Source of the DNA: Erpobdella octoculata
Lineage: Eukaryota > Annelida > Clitellata > Hirudinida > Erpobdellidae
Direction of reading: 5' to 3'
Assembly (NCBI GenBank): GCA_963978895.1
Contig: OZ022239.1
Coordinates: 31,916,017 to 31,980,016, forward strand
DNA: 64,000 nucleotides
Under the pieces are notes generated by a model, which was given only the letters and a program-made list of their open reading frames with translations, ran no database searches and had not been told where the DNA came from. The position numbers and the translations under genes are program-made. Positions 1 through 18,800 of the stretch are shown here, one piece after another; the stretch's first letter is position 1, and each line of letters begins with the position of its first letter.

Positions 1-355
1 ACGCAAGTTCGGCAGGATCTCAGCGGACATTTGCGATTGCCTTCATTGGTGTCCTATCCAATCGCGAATTAATTTTAAGCTGGGTCTCCTTGTTTACAAG
101 TGTCTCCACGGCAGCGCCCCCGCGTATCTCATGGAAATACTGCAGCACAACTCTGATGTACCTACTCTCCACCGACTTCGCTCAACGACCAGGGGGTAAT
201 CTCTTCATTCCCCGAACCAACACAAAAACATTCGGACTCCGAGGCTTCGCAGCAGCAGGACCGGCCTTTTGGAATACTCGGCCCGATGACGTCAGGGACC
301 TAACACTGAGTTTTCCTGTCTTTAAACAACGACTTAATTTTTTTCTATTTAACTC
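1..355 (+). pseudogene. L2/CR1-type LINE, C-terminal reverse-transcriptase fragment
   Basis: Translation in shifting frames gives the region downstream of the catalytic core of L2/CR1-type LINE reverse transcriptases: LHW(C)PIQSRINFKLGLLVYK, then after a frameshift GLRGFAAAGPAFWNT and FPVFKQRL. The piece starts before the window and carries a stop and at least one frameshift, so it is dead. It stops abruptly near 355, where a second copy of the same kind of 3' end begins, suggesting one 5'-truncated LINE landed in the other. Seen: the motifs and frame breaks. Inferred: the clade. Confidence 0.75.
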
Positions 356-955
356 TTATACTAAATCCTGCTACTTTCATCTTCGCCGTATTAAGCAGCT
401 TCGTCCATTTCTGGATGATCCTTCGCTGCAACTTCTAGTCTCTTCTCTTGTCCTGTCTCGAATTGACTACTGCAATTCTCTATACTATGGTCTTCCTGAC
501 ACTACCCTCTATCCTCTCTCTAAAGCCTTCAAGTCGGCTGCTCGCTTAGTTTCTCGCACCTCCTACTCCTCTCACATCTCTCCATCTCTTGTTCTTCTCC
601 ATTGGCTTCCTCTCAGATATAGGGTGATTTTTAAAATTTGTTTAATAATGTACAAAATAAAAAATTGTCTTTCTCCTCTCTACTTAACTAATTTAATACC
701 TATCCCTCCTAAGTCTGGTCTTCGTTCTTCTTCTCGTAATCACTCTCGCATCTTCACTATTAAGCATTCTTTTGCTAAACGTTCTTTCTCCTACTCTGGT
801 CCCTATCTCTGGAACTCTCTTCCTTCTTCTCTTACTAACTCTACTTCTCTCACAGTTTTCCGTCGTGGACTTAAAACATATCTGTTTAATAAGTTCACGA
901 CCGAGCGCTATTGAACACTACGGAAATAGCGCTATATAAATAATTGATTGATTGA
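356..955 (+). pseudogene. Second 5'-truncated L2/CR1-type LINE 3' end with TGAT tail
   Basis: One open frame to 914 reads the C-terminal LINE signature SRIDYCNSLYYGLPD, then LLHWLPLRYRVIFKICLIMYK, then GPYLWNSLPSSLTNS and FRRGLKTYLFN, ending in TGA. It is followed by the short 3' UTR typical of this LINE group, with 'gcgctatataaat' and a (TGAT)n tail at about 940-960. No reverse-transcriptase core is present, so this is a 5'-truncated copy. Its frame is intact, unlike the fragment it abuts. A shorter relic of the same tail occurs at about 1,218-1,262. Confidence 0.75.
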
Positions 956-3390
<2,435 letters not shown>

Positions 3391-3970
3391 CTTACAAAGC
3401 TTTCAAACTTTACTCTAAGCCGATTTTAATTCTACTCAAACGATTCTACTTTTACTTTTTAAGGCAAAATGTTGAAAAAACACCACATGTAACTTATTCA
3501 AAAAAATTTATTGTCAATTTGTCAAATGTAACTAAAATAATTTATTACTTTTATTAAAATTGAATAACTATTCAAAATGTTTTTAACTTTTTAATGTTAG
3601 AAGATTAGCAAATCATCCACAGAGTCTTCAATGTCTGAACAATTAAAAAATATTATTTTAATAAAATAACTTTAACATGAAATAGTCAAAAAAATATAAA
3701 TGTAAAATAAGTTTTCATCTGACTTAAATTTATAAAAGGAGAGTGAAATAAGTAAATAATTTAGAATGAAAACAGGCTAGGACAAACAAGAAAACAATGT
3801 GCAAGTTTAAAATAAACATTTCAATTCCTTGAAAATATAAACGTATAACAATTATTTTATTTAACAACTTGCGCAATTAATCTAAAATTATGTTCAAGCA
3901 AAACAAAAAACACCTGGATATTTATTTATAAAACGTACCAGCGTGAAATTATTTTCCTTCCTCAATAACT
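3391..3970 (-). other. 3' flank of gene A, shared with genes B and C
   Basis: The block around 3,590-3,830 is recognisably similar to 30,720-30,965 and 49,820-50,010 (shared words include 'atgttagaagat', 'gacaaacaag' and 'cgctgtaaaaac'). It lies just downstream of the terminal exon in A and C. On the minus strand an AATAAA hexamer at about 3,921-3,926 lies some 45 nt past the stop codon of gene A and is a plausible polyadenylation signal. This shows that the duplication unit extends beyond the coding region. Confidence 0.6.
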
Positions 3971-8019
<4,049 letters not shown>

Positions 8020-8056
8020 TTTCTACAAAACTAAAACTTACATTTACAAAACTGTT

Positions 8057-8079
8057 CACGTGTAAGTTGATCTTTTATA
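8057..8079 (-). promoter_or_regulatory. Gene A core promoter: TATA box and E-box palindrome
   Basis: On the minus strand TATAAAAG (8,079-8,072) lies 53 bp before the ATG, with the palindrome CACGTG at 8,057-8,062 between them. The same arrangement is kept in gene B. Gene C keeps the TATA box but its E-box has changed. The role of CACGTG is inferred from its known use as a bHLH site. Confidence 0.65.
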
Positions 8080-8292
8080 GATTTCCAACTCCATGTGTTT
8101 GAGGTGGTACGAGTCATCCTCGGCGTCCCCGCGTTAATTTAAAATTTTCTTATGCTCGACTTCTTCAACAGGTGCTTACGCGTGTGCTCATGTTAAAAAA
8201 ACAGTTTTTTAAAAGTAAATGTTTTTTTGAAAATAATTTTGAAAAAGATGAAGAAAAAAAAATTTATTTATATATATGAAAATGAGTGTTTG
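8080..8292 (-). promoter_or_regulatory. Upstream flank of gene A, duplicated at 58.2 kb
   Basis: This block is closely similar to 58,220-58,433, including 'gaggtggtacgagtcatcctc' and the start of the TATG array. At about 8,274-8,292 the text 'atatatgaaaatgagtgtttg' resembles the 5' end of the Helitron family seen elsewhere in the window. Confidence 0.7.
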
Positions 8293-9208
8293 TATGTATG
8301 TATGTATGTATGTATGTATGTATGTATGTATGTATGTATGTATGTATGTATGTATGTATGTATGTATGTATGTATGTATGTATGTATGTATGTATGTATG
8401 TATGTATGTATGTATGTATGTATGTATGTATGTATGTATGTATGTATGTATGTATGTATGTATGTATGTATGTATGTATGTATGTATGTATGTATGTATG
8501 TATGTATGTATGTATGTATGTATGTATGTATGTATGTATGTATGTATGTATGTATGTATGTATGTATGTATGTATGTATGTATGTATGTATGTATGTATG
8601 TATGTATGTATGTATGTATGTATGTATGTATGTATGTATGTATGTATGTATGTATGTATGTATGTATGTATGTATGTATGTATGTATGTATGTATGTATG
8701 TATGTATGTATGTATGTATGTATGTATGTATGTATGTATGTATGTATGTATGTATGTATGTATGTATGTATGTATGTATGTATGTATGTATGTATGTATG
8801 TATGTATGTATGTATGTATGTATGTATGTATGTATGTATGTATGTATGTATGTATGTATGTATGTATGTATGTATGTATGTATGTATGTATGTATGTATG
8901 TATGTATGTATGTATGTATGTATGTATGTATGTATGTATGTATGTATGTATGTATGTATGTATGTATGTATGTATGTATGTATGTATGTATGTATGTATG
9001 TATGTATGTATGTATGTATGTATGTATGTATGTATGTATGTATGTATGTATGTATGTATGTATGTATGTATGTATGTATGTATGTATGTATGTATGTATG
9101 TATGTATGTATGTATGTATGTATGTATGTATGTATGTATGTATGTATGTATGTATGTATGTATGTATGTATGTATGTATGTATGTATGTATGTATGTATG
9201 TATGTGGG
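8293..9208. repeat. (TATG)n microsatellite, about 229 units
   Basis: Perfect tetranucleotide array of 916 bp upstream of gene A, ending in a short GT run. Similar text ('aagtaaatgttttttgaaa') stands on both sides of the array (about 8,212-8,245 and 9,243-9,275). The CMYV and HTYI reading frames across it are artefacts. Confidence 0.98.
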
Positions 9209-9281
9209 TGTGTGTGTACTGACTCCTGTAAAAAAACATTTTTAAGTAAATGTTTTTTGAAACTAATTTAAAAAAAATGGG

Positions 9282-10491
9282 CAGGGGTACACCGACATTG
9301 CATCTGCGGATTATTGGCCAAGATGATAATCGGCAGAATAATATCGGCCAATAATTGACTGATTACCGATACTTAACTCTGAAGCCTTTTTTGTGCTTTA
9401 ATAAGTTTAGAAAATTGTCAAATAATAAATATAATCACGTGGATTTTGTTATAGTTTGCACTGTCTAGTTGAACGTCATTAAAACTTACTGAAATACACA
9501 TAAAATGCATTATCATTTAGTGAAAGCTAGAAGGTTACTTTGACGCAGAATTGGTTTTTATTGCAAAATTCTTTCCTTATTTTTCACATTTCTACAGCTC
9601 AATTTCCAACCAAATTTTGTCTCAACAAAATTGAAAGTCTTGAATAATTTTCATCCCTGCTCAAACAAACCCTCCCAATAAAAAGTCAACCAAACGTCAA
9701 TCACATTTTATTGGCTTCTTCCTAGCTATTCATTTCTCTACGCAGTAAACCTCAATTTTACTAATCGGTGCATGGGTGGTCTAGTTTTTATGAAATCCAC
9801 ATTTATTTATCCAGACATGGACAATTGCGCCACCAGTATTTTACACTTAAGCCCGCTTCTTTTTTGTTATAAACTCCTCTACGTCTTTCTTGTATTAAAG
9901 AGGAAAGCTTTAAAAAAAAATATTTTTTGATTTCTTATAAAATGACACGTTTAATACAAAAAAGCAGTTGGAGATACAGTTGGAATGGTATAAAGAAGTT
10001 GGTTCCCGTTAAAAAATCCAGCACCAACTAGAATACCGAGCGAGCCTCTCTTCAGTGTTGCTGGGCTAATACATTCTGATCGCCGCTTGAATCTGACTGC
10101 ACAAAAAACTTAGAATCTTATGTTTATATAGACTAACATGACATCATTCTAACTTTAATGATCCTAAATGATTAATCGTAGAACGTAGAGTCATTCAACT
10201 TGCATCTATTTTCATTTATTGGCAATATTGGTTTGTTTTATCGAAAATATGTTTAAACATTTAATAATCAACGTGTTTAAACTAAAGGCATTGTCACTGC
10301 ATTTTGTAAGAATAAAAATAGAATTAATCGGTCGAATGAAAACGGCCGAAACCACTTGCCGGCAAAAAAGCTGATAATTGGCCAATAACATACAAAGAAT
10401 CGGCCGATAACATATCAATAATCAATCGATAACTAACCGATAATCGGTCGATAACTAACAGATAATCGGTCGATACTAGGTACATCTCTAG
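9282..10491. mobile_element. Degenerate hAT-like non-autonomous element with CCGATAATCGG words
   Basis: Left end 'caggggtacaccg' and right end (reverse complement) 'ctagagatgtacc' resemble the CAGxGGTGTACC termini common in hAT elements. Both sides carry subterminal palindromic words such as CCGATAATCGG/TCGATAAC. A right-end relative occurs at 37,490-37,625. No transposase is visible. Assignment to hAT is inferred from the ends. Confidence 0.5.
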
Positions 10492-10544
10492 AGATAAAAA
10501 AAACTATTTAATTGTTTTTGTAATTTTCAAAACTTTTAACCCTT

Positions 10545-11470
10545 AAAAGAAGCCCCGGTACGTGCAGGACTCTAATCCATATAACATTAATCAATATTTT
10601 AATATTGTGACAGCTTGGCGTTGACAGCTTCCAAACATGCAGGGGCGGCGATTCGTGTTAAGTATTTAGGGGACAATTGTTTTAGTTTTTTCTCACTCTC
10701 TTTATGCGGGGGTCCGGCGGTGTCACCCTCAAAGATTTTCTGAAGTTATTTTGCTATGTGTGTTTAAGATTATTTTTTTAAATAATAAAGCCACGTTTCT
10801 CACCATAGGTACCACTTGCAGATGTTTTGTAGAAGGACAAACGTTTTTTCTTCTTGTTTTACTTTTTTCTACCGTATATATATAAAATTTAAAACAAAGT
10901 CCTTGTAGGCTATTTTTATACAAAACTTAATGCGGGAGAGATGAAGAGAGTAAAAAAAAGAGCGAGAAAAAAGAGTGAAACAACGGATAAAAACAGAAAA
11001 AGCCAAAACAGTCACGTTTATTTAAAAGCACAGTGTCCCCCGTTCACCACAATCGCTACTCCTGCAAACATGCTAAGTATACTTTGGCCATATTTTAATG
11101 TTATTTTCTAAAATAAATTGTACCCAGAAGGGGTTATATCCGGTCCAGTTGGAATACCATCATATTTTCATACTCCAACCTCATGCGCCTATCATTCCAG
11201 CTCTACGCCTGTTTGCCAAGCATAGCATAGTCTACCTGTAAATTTATGAGTTTTGTTGGCCAGTTGATACACACGACTTAACGAGTCTAAAATCGAACAT
11301 GATCGATGAGAAAGTCTCGTAGACCCTGGCCATAAAACCTAACGTAATGTTCGGAACATTTGCTGCAAGCAACTCAGGTAATAATTTAGATCTACTTCGC
11401 GAATGACTCATGGTATTTTCATGCGACAGACCACGGTTATCAAACCGTAAATAAACTTGATGGTCCACCT
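10545..11470. repeat. Dispersed repeat DR-1, copy 1
   Basis: Shares long stretches with 37,975-38,895 and, more weakly, 56,540-57,300 (for example 'ggcgttgacagctt', 'acatgcaggggcggcg' and 'gtagaccctggccataaaacc'). No open frame or end structure identifies it. It is an unclassified, old interspersed repeat. Confidence 0.6.
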
Positions 11471-11939
11471 TTTGCTGAAAACAACTAAAACAGCAGGCAA
11501 TTATCTTATTTACCTTTCGGAAACTTTAGACAGTGGTATCTAAACTAAAAGTGATACTCACATAAAACAATTTCATTATAAGCAATACCTATAGGGTCTA
11601 ATTAAGAACTGTTTGGCTTAAACTGTTATTTTTGGCAATTCCACAAACAGCCAAAAAAAACTAACAAATTCGTCATTTCAGCCATACGTTTTATATAGAA
11701 TGGATAAGCACATGTCATTTTTATATTTAAAATCAAATTTTGAATCTTCTAGAAGTTTGGAATTTCAGTTAGCTGTCACGAAAAAATTACAAAAAACGTT
11801 TATTTGACGTGGCTCTATATTTCCGTTAAAACTTCAGAGCCACTCTAAATATAGAAAGTGTAAGATAAAGATGGCTCATCTTACGTATATTTGTGTAAAT
11901 AGCTTATTTTATTATCTCTTATTATATTAATTTGTGTAT

Positions 11940-12060
11940 ATGTATATGTATATATATCTGATGTTTATATATATATGTAAATATATATCTGTATTTTGTA
12001 TTTATAGGTATATATATATATATATATGTGTGTGTGTTTGTATATATACATATATATGTT
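11940..12060. repeat. TA-rich, partly TG-rich simple sequence in the 5' LTR of Ty3-1
   Basis: Irregular TA/TG/TATG simple sequence at the junction between LTR text and the LINE 3' end. A matching TA-rich stretch at 13,243-13,300 marks the other side of the LINE. Confidence 0.7.
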
Positions 12061-12061
12061 G

Positions 12062-13245
12062 TTTATTATTATTGTTATACAGGTTTTTTATATAGCGCTA
12101 TTTTACAAAATAAAAGTCGTAAAAGCGCACCGCACAATTAAATGGAAGAGAACAAATATGTCTTGAGCCGCTCACGAAAGACACTAAAAGGCATCGTTGG
12201 ATCCTTCAGAGCGGAGGGAAAACTACTCCAGGCCACAGGACCAGCCACAGAAAAACCACGCCTTCCAATCGTCACAGGGGGACAAGTAGATCGCCTTCCG
12301 CCGCCGATCGAAGATGAGACCGTCCAAAAAGTTGAGAGACCGGAACACATAACTCCTGAAGATAGACAGGAGCCATGCCATGGAGGCACTTATAAATCAT
12401 AGAGCATAGTTTGAAACGGATTCTCTGCGGAAAGGACCCAAAACGCTGGCCCAGCCAGGCAATCGCAGCACGAGACGGGCAGCTGCCCGAAAAACAGATT
12501 AAAGCCTGTTGATCTGGAACAGCGGTAGACCGGCCAGGACCCCGTTGCAATAGTCAACTCGGCTGTGCACCAGTGCTCTTACAAGGGAGTGAGCAGAGTC
12601 TGTAATGAGGCTCCTGCGGATGACACGTAGCTGACGAAGATGGTAGAAACAGGTACGGCTGAGATGGGAAATGTGTGTCTCCATGGACAGATCACGGTCA
12701 ACCAGCACCCCAAAATCCCAAACAGACGCAGAAGGCTCGACCGAAACCCCAGCGATGTCCACATCCCCCTTCAAACAATGCCTCAGTTGTCGAGATGAAC
12801 CCAGCCATATCAGTTCAGTCTTTGATGGATTGAGTTTCAAGCGATTACTGGCCATCCATAAGCTGATTTCGCCAATACAGGCAGACATTCTTGGCCCAAG
12901 ATCAGAGCATAACATCTGAGGCAAGTCACTGTAAATTTGCAGATCGTCAGCATAGGAGTGAGCCGAAAACCCATGTCTGGTGGCGACACCGATGACATCA
13001 GCTGTGTAAAGAAGAAACTGCACCGGTACACCGTAGAGGAGAGAAGCTGACTCAGATGTGACATTGTTGCAGCGGATGCAGTGGGACCGGTCCGTGAGGT
13101 AGGAGCCAAACCATTTCAGGACCGCACCCCCAAGACCAAACGAGTTAGGAAGCCTATCACACAAGATCTGATGATCGACGGTGTCAAACGCAGCACTAAG
13201 GTCCAGAAGGCCCAGAAGTGTGACCCGTCCCAGATCGGCTGCTAA
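12062..13245 (-). pseudogene. L2-type LINE, partial reverse transcriptase
   Basis: Minus-strand frames give the reverse-transcriptase block LLDLSAAFDTVDHQILCDRL, then HSYADDLQIYSD with the catalytic YADD, then the C-terminal signatures SRVDYCNGVLAGLP, YKCLHGMAPVYLQ, GRRGFSVAGPVAW and RERLKTYLFSS. A short in-frame deletion removes the usual QGSVLGP segment before FLLYTADV, and frame changes occur near 12,500 and 12,380. The element is 5'-truncated at the TA-rich sequence near 13,245, and its 3' end carries the 'agcgctatataaaa' tail. It was inserted into the 5' LTR of Ty3-1. Confidence 0.85.
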
Positions 13246-13612
13246 TATATATATACATATATATATATCTGTTGATTATATATATATATGTATATATGAG
13301 AAACGTTTTCCTATTTTGTAACCTCACTAGTTAGTATAGTGAAGTTAAGGAAGGAGAATTAGTCGGTTCGTGCAATCTAGATTTAAAGTTTTAGAGAATA
13401 GACTCTGTAGTTAAACAAGTTGACAAAAGTTATTTAATAGAATCAAAAGAGTTGTTAGATTCAAGAGTTTTCTGAAACGTGAGATATAATTAGATTGAGT
13501 CAACGCGAAAGAAGTACTAAGCCGGAATTATAATTCGAGAATTATTGTGCTATAAATAACTTCAAGCTTCAACGTTACGAATCGCTAGAAAGCATATTCG
13601 TTTACGTTTACA

Positions 13613-13626
13613 TTGGTGACCCCGAC
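13613..13626 (+). other. Primer binding site of Ty3-1
   Basis: TTGGTGACCCCGAC directly after the LTR end CA is the usual form of a tRNA primer site in Ty3-type elements. The tRNA was not identified. Confidence 0.6.
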
Positions 13627-13712
13627 ATATTTACGCATATTGTTTTTGTAAATATATTTTCCTTGATAGTTATTTGATCACAAGTGTCCGATTTTTGTTC
13701 TCCTAAAAATAA

Positions 13713-14418
13713 ATGTCTGACACAGAAAAATTCATTGCGATGGGACAGGCTCTGGGCTATTCCGGAGAAGAATTGAAGACATTTGTCAAAGAATTGAAAG
13801 ATGAAGAAAGAGTTAGGAGAATGGAGGAACGGGAAGAGAAAAACTCTCAGCAGGAGCGGGAAGAGAAAAAAGCTCAGCAGGAGCGGGAAGAGAAAAAGGC
13901 TCAGCAGGAGCGGGAAGTGAAAAAGGCTCAGCAGGATTCTTTAACTTCTACGTGATCGCAAACAACAAGATCACGAATATAAAATGAAAAAGTTGGAAAT
14001 CGAATCTCAAAAATCCAAAGAGAACAAGGGGTCAATGGATGGAACAAAGATTCCATATCCAAAGTTCTCGGAAGGTGACGACGTGGACGCGTTTCTGCTC
14101 CGTTTTGAGGCATTGGCCACGGCAAATGATCACTCAAGAAAGGGTTGGGGAATACTTCTGGGATCGCTATTAAGTTCCAAAACTTTGGACGTTTTTGGAC
14201 AATTGGATAGCGACCAAATGATAGATTATGAAATGGTCAAAGAGGCGCTGTTGCGTCGTTTTGATAAATCAGCAGAAGATTATCGGTTGATATTCCGAGG
14301 AAAAAAACTAAATTCAGAAGAAACATGGGAACAATACTTGAAGAGGCTAAACAGCTATCTCAAACGGTGGGTAGATCTCGCAAGTGAAGAAAATTTCCAA
14401 TTTTTGATCCTGAGGTAA
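13713..14418 (+). pseudogene. Ty3-1 Gag-like region
   Basis: The first frame (13,713-13,955) starts MSDTEKFIAMGQALGYSGEE and holds a repeated EREEKKAQQ charged coiled-coil segment. The second frame (13,984-14,418) carries IPYPKFSEGDDVDAFLLRFE and LLRRFDKS, a capsid-like helical region of Ty3-type Gag. A stop between them (13,953-13,955) and another at 14,416 show decay. Confidence 0.7.
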
Positions 14419-14559
14419 CAATTTTTTAGGAAATACCTACCTGAGATGGTCGAGTACCTATTAGAGAAGGAGGCCCACGATTTTAACGTTTTGAGTCGTT
14501 GGGTTAATAAATACAACCAGGCTCAACAGGAAAAATATTATCCTGCGCATGAAGAAAAA

Positions 14560-15340
14560 TAGAAATGGAGTATGGTTTATTCTACGACTAACAGTGACTC
14601 GGGAATGGTTAGACCCCGTTGTTACAATTGTCATCAAGTTGGACATTTGGCGAAAGACTGCAGACAAGGCACTCAGGCAAGTCCAGTCATGTGCCAAGCA
14701 CGTAGAGAGGCCACCATGACACCACCATGCAAAGATTCTGGAATAGTGAATGCATGTGCGGCCATGGTCCTCGAAGGTAAAATGGACGAGGTCAAATTAA
14801 AGTGTGGCACGGTTTCACCAGTCATAGCGGATGGCTGTTTTCATTCAGGATGAAGACTTAAGTTTACCAGAAATTTTGTGAATAAGAAACCTGTAAAGGT
14901 TTTGAGGGACACTGGGTGTACAGCAATTATGGTAAAGGAATCGTTAGTGCATCCACTTCAGATGACCGGAAAAACAAGACTGGTTCAGAGGAACCACAGA
15001 AGTAGTTTTATGAAAAATCTATTTTGTGATCTGGTGCTGGGAAATGTCGAGGGGGTAAGAAGTGATGGCTGCAAGGAAACGTATTTGTCGGCAACCACAG
15101 AAACCCATTCCTGACTACGACAACAAACAGAGAAATAATCGGGCAAATTATACGAAAAAGTCAGCCAACTCGGATTTGTATCAAAACAAGAAAAAGAACA
15201 CGTGTGATACTTTAAACCTGGGAAATAAAGTTGAGGCAAAAGTTCAAGATTTGAATCCGCCAAAGGAAAAAACCAAAGCTAAGTTTCCTGTCAAAAAAAA
15301 TTGGGAAAAAAAATTGAAAGAAATAGAAGAAATAGTTTGA
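14560..15340 (+). pseudogene. Ty3-1 zinc knuckle and protease remnants
   Basis: CYNCHQVGHLAKDC (about 14,617-14,658) is a CCHC nucleocapsid knuckle. At about 14,878 a different frame reads PVKVLRDTGCTAIMV, a retroviral-type aspartic protease with DTG. The remaining lysine-rich frames to 15,340 are unassigned. Reverse transcriptase, RNase H and integrase are missing, so the copy depends on other elements or is dead. Confidence 0.7.
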
Positions 15341-15611
15341 GATCATCAATTTTTGAAGATGCTCGCCCAGTCGACAAATCTCACAGAGATCAAGAAATTG
15401 AAAAAAAAGGCTTAAAGAAAATTCAAGCGATCAAGGAAGTGCTTGTAAACCGAAACATATGAGCAGTCTTAAAAACACCAAGTGTTTTCTTTCGAAGAGG
15501 GGGGGATATGTAAGATGAAGATGGCTCATCTTACGTATATTTGAGCAAATAGCTTATTTTATTATCTCTTATTATGTTAATCTGTGTATATGTTTATATA
15601 TATATATATAT

Positions 15612-15827
15612 TTTTATATCTACGGTTTATATAATTTCCTATCACGGCTGATAAACCTCAGAAGACATCATGAATTAAGTAGGACATAAAAAAAGTATAG
15701 AGTGAGTATTTACATAACTTTAATCAACCAGTCTTAATTACAGTTACTAAGATAAAAGTTTTTGATTAAGTGTGTATTTCTTCTAATAAATAAAGGACCA
15801 TTTTCAAAGAACCTGAATATCGTAACA
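15612..15827 (+). repeat. Ty3-2 5' LTR
   Basis: 216 bp, almost identical to 20,682-20,897. It contains AATAAA near its 3' end, a plausible polyadenylation signal for the element transcript. Confidence 0.93.
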
Positions 15828-15857
15828 ACTGGTGTCGGAAGCAGGATACTTTTGGAA

Positions 15858-18800
15858 ATGGGTTTAATTACTTTGGAAGAATTGAAGTGCTCAGATTTAA
15901 AAGGGCAGCTTCTTCTGAGGGGATTATCTACTGTTGGCAAAAAGAACGAGCTAAAAGAAAGGCTGCAACAATTTCTCGAAAATGAAGGAAAAGACCCTGA
16001 TACTTTTGAGTTTGAAATCAAAACACCAATGGAATTGATGACATTGATGAGAGAGGAAAGCATAGCAGCACAGGAAGTAAACAGAGCAGCACAAGAAGAG
16101 AACAGAGCAGCACAAGAAGAGAACAGAGCAGCACAAGAAGAGAACAGAGCAGCGCAACGAAGAATTGAAGAGCTAATTATTGACGATCGGCTTCGTTTAT
16201 CAGAAGTTGAAAACAGAGTCAGTAACCTGGAGAAGCTGGTGAAAGAGAACGTCGGAGAAATCGAAACAAGATTGAACAATATGGTCAAACAAGTACAGAA
16301 TGGTTGCCAAGTCCAAGAAAAAATTCATTCCGTTGAACATGCCAAGACCCCGGCTTTTGATGGCACTGTGTCATGGTCCGTCTACAAAGCTCAATTTGAA
16401 ATTGCTGCCAGGAAAAATAATTGGTTAACCAGCCAGCAGAAGGCGGAAAATCTGGTATTTTCTTTGAGGGGAGAAGCTTTACAGCTTCTCGAGCTTATTG
16501 CAGATAGAGATGATTACGATGCAATCGTGAAGGTTCTCGAGAGCAGATTCGGTAATCAACACGCGCCAGAAATTTTTCGAGCTCAACTCAAGAGTCGACG
16601 CCAGAAACCCGAAGAAAGCTTGCAACAGCTGGAAGCGGATATAGAACGACTCGCCAATCTGGGATATCCCTTGTGCCCTCGAAATGTCCTCAATACAATT
16701 ATTGCGGATGGATTCATAGCGGCCTTGAAGAACTCCGAAACCCAAAAAGCTCTTAGGGTCGCCCGAGTAGCTGGTCCCAGTGAGGCTTTGGCATTTGCCT
16801 TGAATTACGAAGCCTCTGAAGAATTATCTGATAAGTCTTATCGGGTAAGAAAGGTGGGAATCGAAGAAAATGACCTGGATGATCGAGTCCGAAAAATTAT
16901 GGAAGAAAGGCCCAGCTGGAAAAAACATAACTCACCGCGTTGCTGGAATTGCGATGGGTTGGGACATCTACAGAGGGACTGTAGATTCCAGATGTTTGGA
17001 CACGGGCAACGAAAGCAAGGGTACTCCAAAAAGCACGATGATGTCAGACAAGCAAGACCCATAGTGGCCCGTTCCAACAAACAAAATCCAGACTTTGTTA
17101 CAATAAACGATATTTTACCTTATAAAGTGGTACCAATTTCTATTTTGAAGAAAGGGGCAAGCATATTTGTGGAGGGCAGACTGGGAATAAAAAACTGTAA
17201 ATTTATCATTGATACTGGAGCTTCTTGTTCAATTATAAGGCCTTGTTTGGCAAAAGGAGAAGTTTTGCAAAGTGGAAATGGCATTCGTCTCAAGACTGCA
17301 ACTGGGGAGCTTGTCCCAGTAGTTGGTAAAATTCAAACTGATATTAGGCTGGGAAATAGAACCTTTCAGCATCAGTTTTTAGTTGCCGACATAGAAGAAG
17401 AGTGTCTACTTGGGCTTGACTTTATGAAAGCACATGGTTTTGCATTGGACTTAAAAATGGGAACATTTAGACAGGGGGATTTGGAAATACCTGTTTATTA
17501 TAAAGGCGAAATGATTTCGGTGAAACGAGTATTGGTAACAAAAAGCATCGTTGTACCTGCTCAGTCGGAATCTTTGGTTTGGGCAAAAATAGAAAGCGAT
17601 AAGAACTCAAAAGTTGTTGGGTTCATCGAGCCCCTGAACGGAGTTGAAAAACATGGATTAATGATCGGAAAAACACTGGTACGAACAAAGTCAGGAAGCT
17701 TCGTGCCAGTCAGAGTTATGAATGTGACAGAATGCGACAAGCGACTAACAAAAGGTGACAAAATTGCGGTATGCAGCCCAGTCGACCACATATTGGCATG
17801 TAACACGGTGATTGGTAGAAATGATAATAAAAAAAGAATGAAGTACTCGCAAATTCAGGCACTGCTTGAAGCCGCTAAAACTTCACTAAAAGCAATGGAC
17901 TATGACAAAGCGGAAAAGTTGATTGAAGAGTATTGTGATATAATAGCTATTGACGAAGAAGACAATGGAAAAACAAAGATCGTTGAACACCGAATTCGAA
18001 CTGGTAATACAGAGCCCATTCGTCAAATGCCACGAAGGCTTCCACTGGCAAAGCGAGAGGAAGCTAGAAAGATGCTGGAAAAGATGAAAAAACAAGGATT
18101 TATTGAACCATCCAATAGTCCATGGAGTTCACCGGTAGTACTTGTTAAGAAGAAAGATAATTCGCTACGTTTTTGTGTCGACTACAGAATGTTAAACGAG
18201 GTCACACAAAAAGATAGTTACCCTTTGCCCAGAATCGATGACACCATCGATACACTTGCGGGATCTCGAATGTTTTCTACTTTAGATCTTAAGAGCGGAT
18301 ATTGGCAGGTGGGAATACATCCCCAGGATCGCGAAAAAACTGCCTTTTCAATAGGTGAAGGATTGTGGCAATTTACAGTGATGCCATTTGGCTTGTGCAA
18401 CGCACCCGCAACTTTCGAGCGACTTATGGAGTATGTGTTACAAGGATTAAATTGGAGAACGTGTCTTGTGTATTTGGACGACATTATTGTTGTTGGAAAG
18501 ACGTTTGAAGAGCATCTACACAATCTTGAAAAAGTTTTCCAAAGGATCCGGGATGCTGGTATGAAGCTAAATCCGGCAAAGTGTGCACTTTTCAAAAACA
18601 AGGTGAAATATCTTGGTCATATAGTTTCTGCCGAAGGGGTAGGAACCGATCCTGAGAAAATTGAAGCGGTTAACCATTGGCCTGTTCCGAGAAATTCTCA
18701 AGAATTAAGAAGCTTTCTTGGTTTGTGCACATATTATCGACGATTTGTAGCCAACTTTTCCAGCATTGCAAAGGAATTACATAAGCTTACAGAAAAGAAT

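Larger units (their letters stand above)
11859..15611 (+). mobile_element. Ty3-1: old Ty3-type LTR element lacking pol, with nested insertions
   Basis: The 5' LTR starts TGTAAGATAAAG (11,859) and ends ...GTTTACA (13,612), but contains an L2-type LINE. A primer-binding-site-like TTGGTGACCCCGAC follows. The 3' LTR starts at 15,509 after a purine tract (about 15,494-15,508) and is cut at 15,611 by element Ty3-2. Over the first roughly 83 bp the two LTRs differ at five positions, so the element is old. Internal frames give a Gag-like protein, a CCHC knuckle and a DTG protease, but no reverse transcriptase or integrase. I see no remainder of the 3' LTR beyond Ty3-2. Confidence 0.8.

Noticed and set aside
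8293..9208. CRISPR array or satellite-type regulatory repeat
   Set aside because: Tetranucleotide period without spacers; a plain microsatellite in an animal genome.
8227..9271. Long CMYV and HTYI repeat proteins on both strands (also at 58.4-58.7 kb)
   Set aside because: TATG arrays are open in several frames by composition. The repeat explains them fully.
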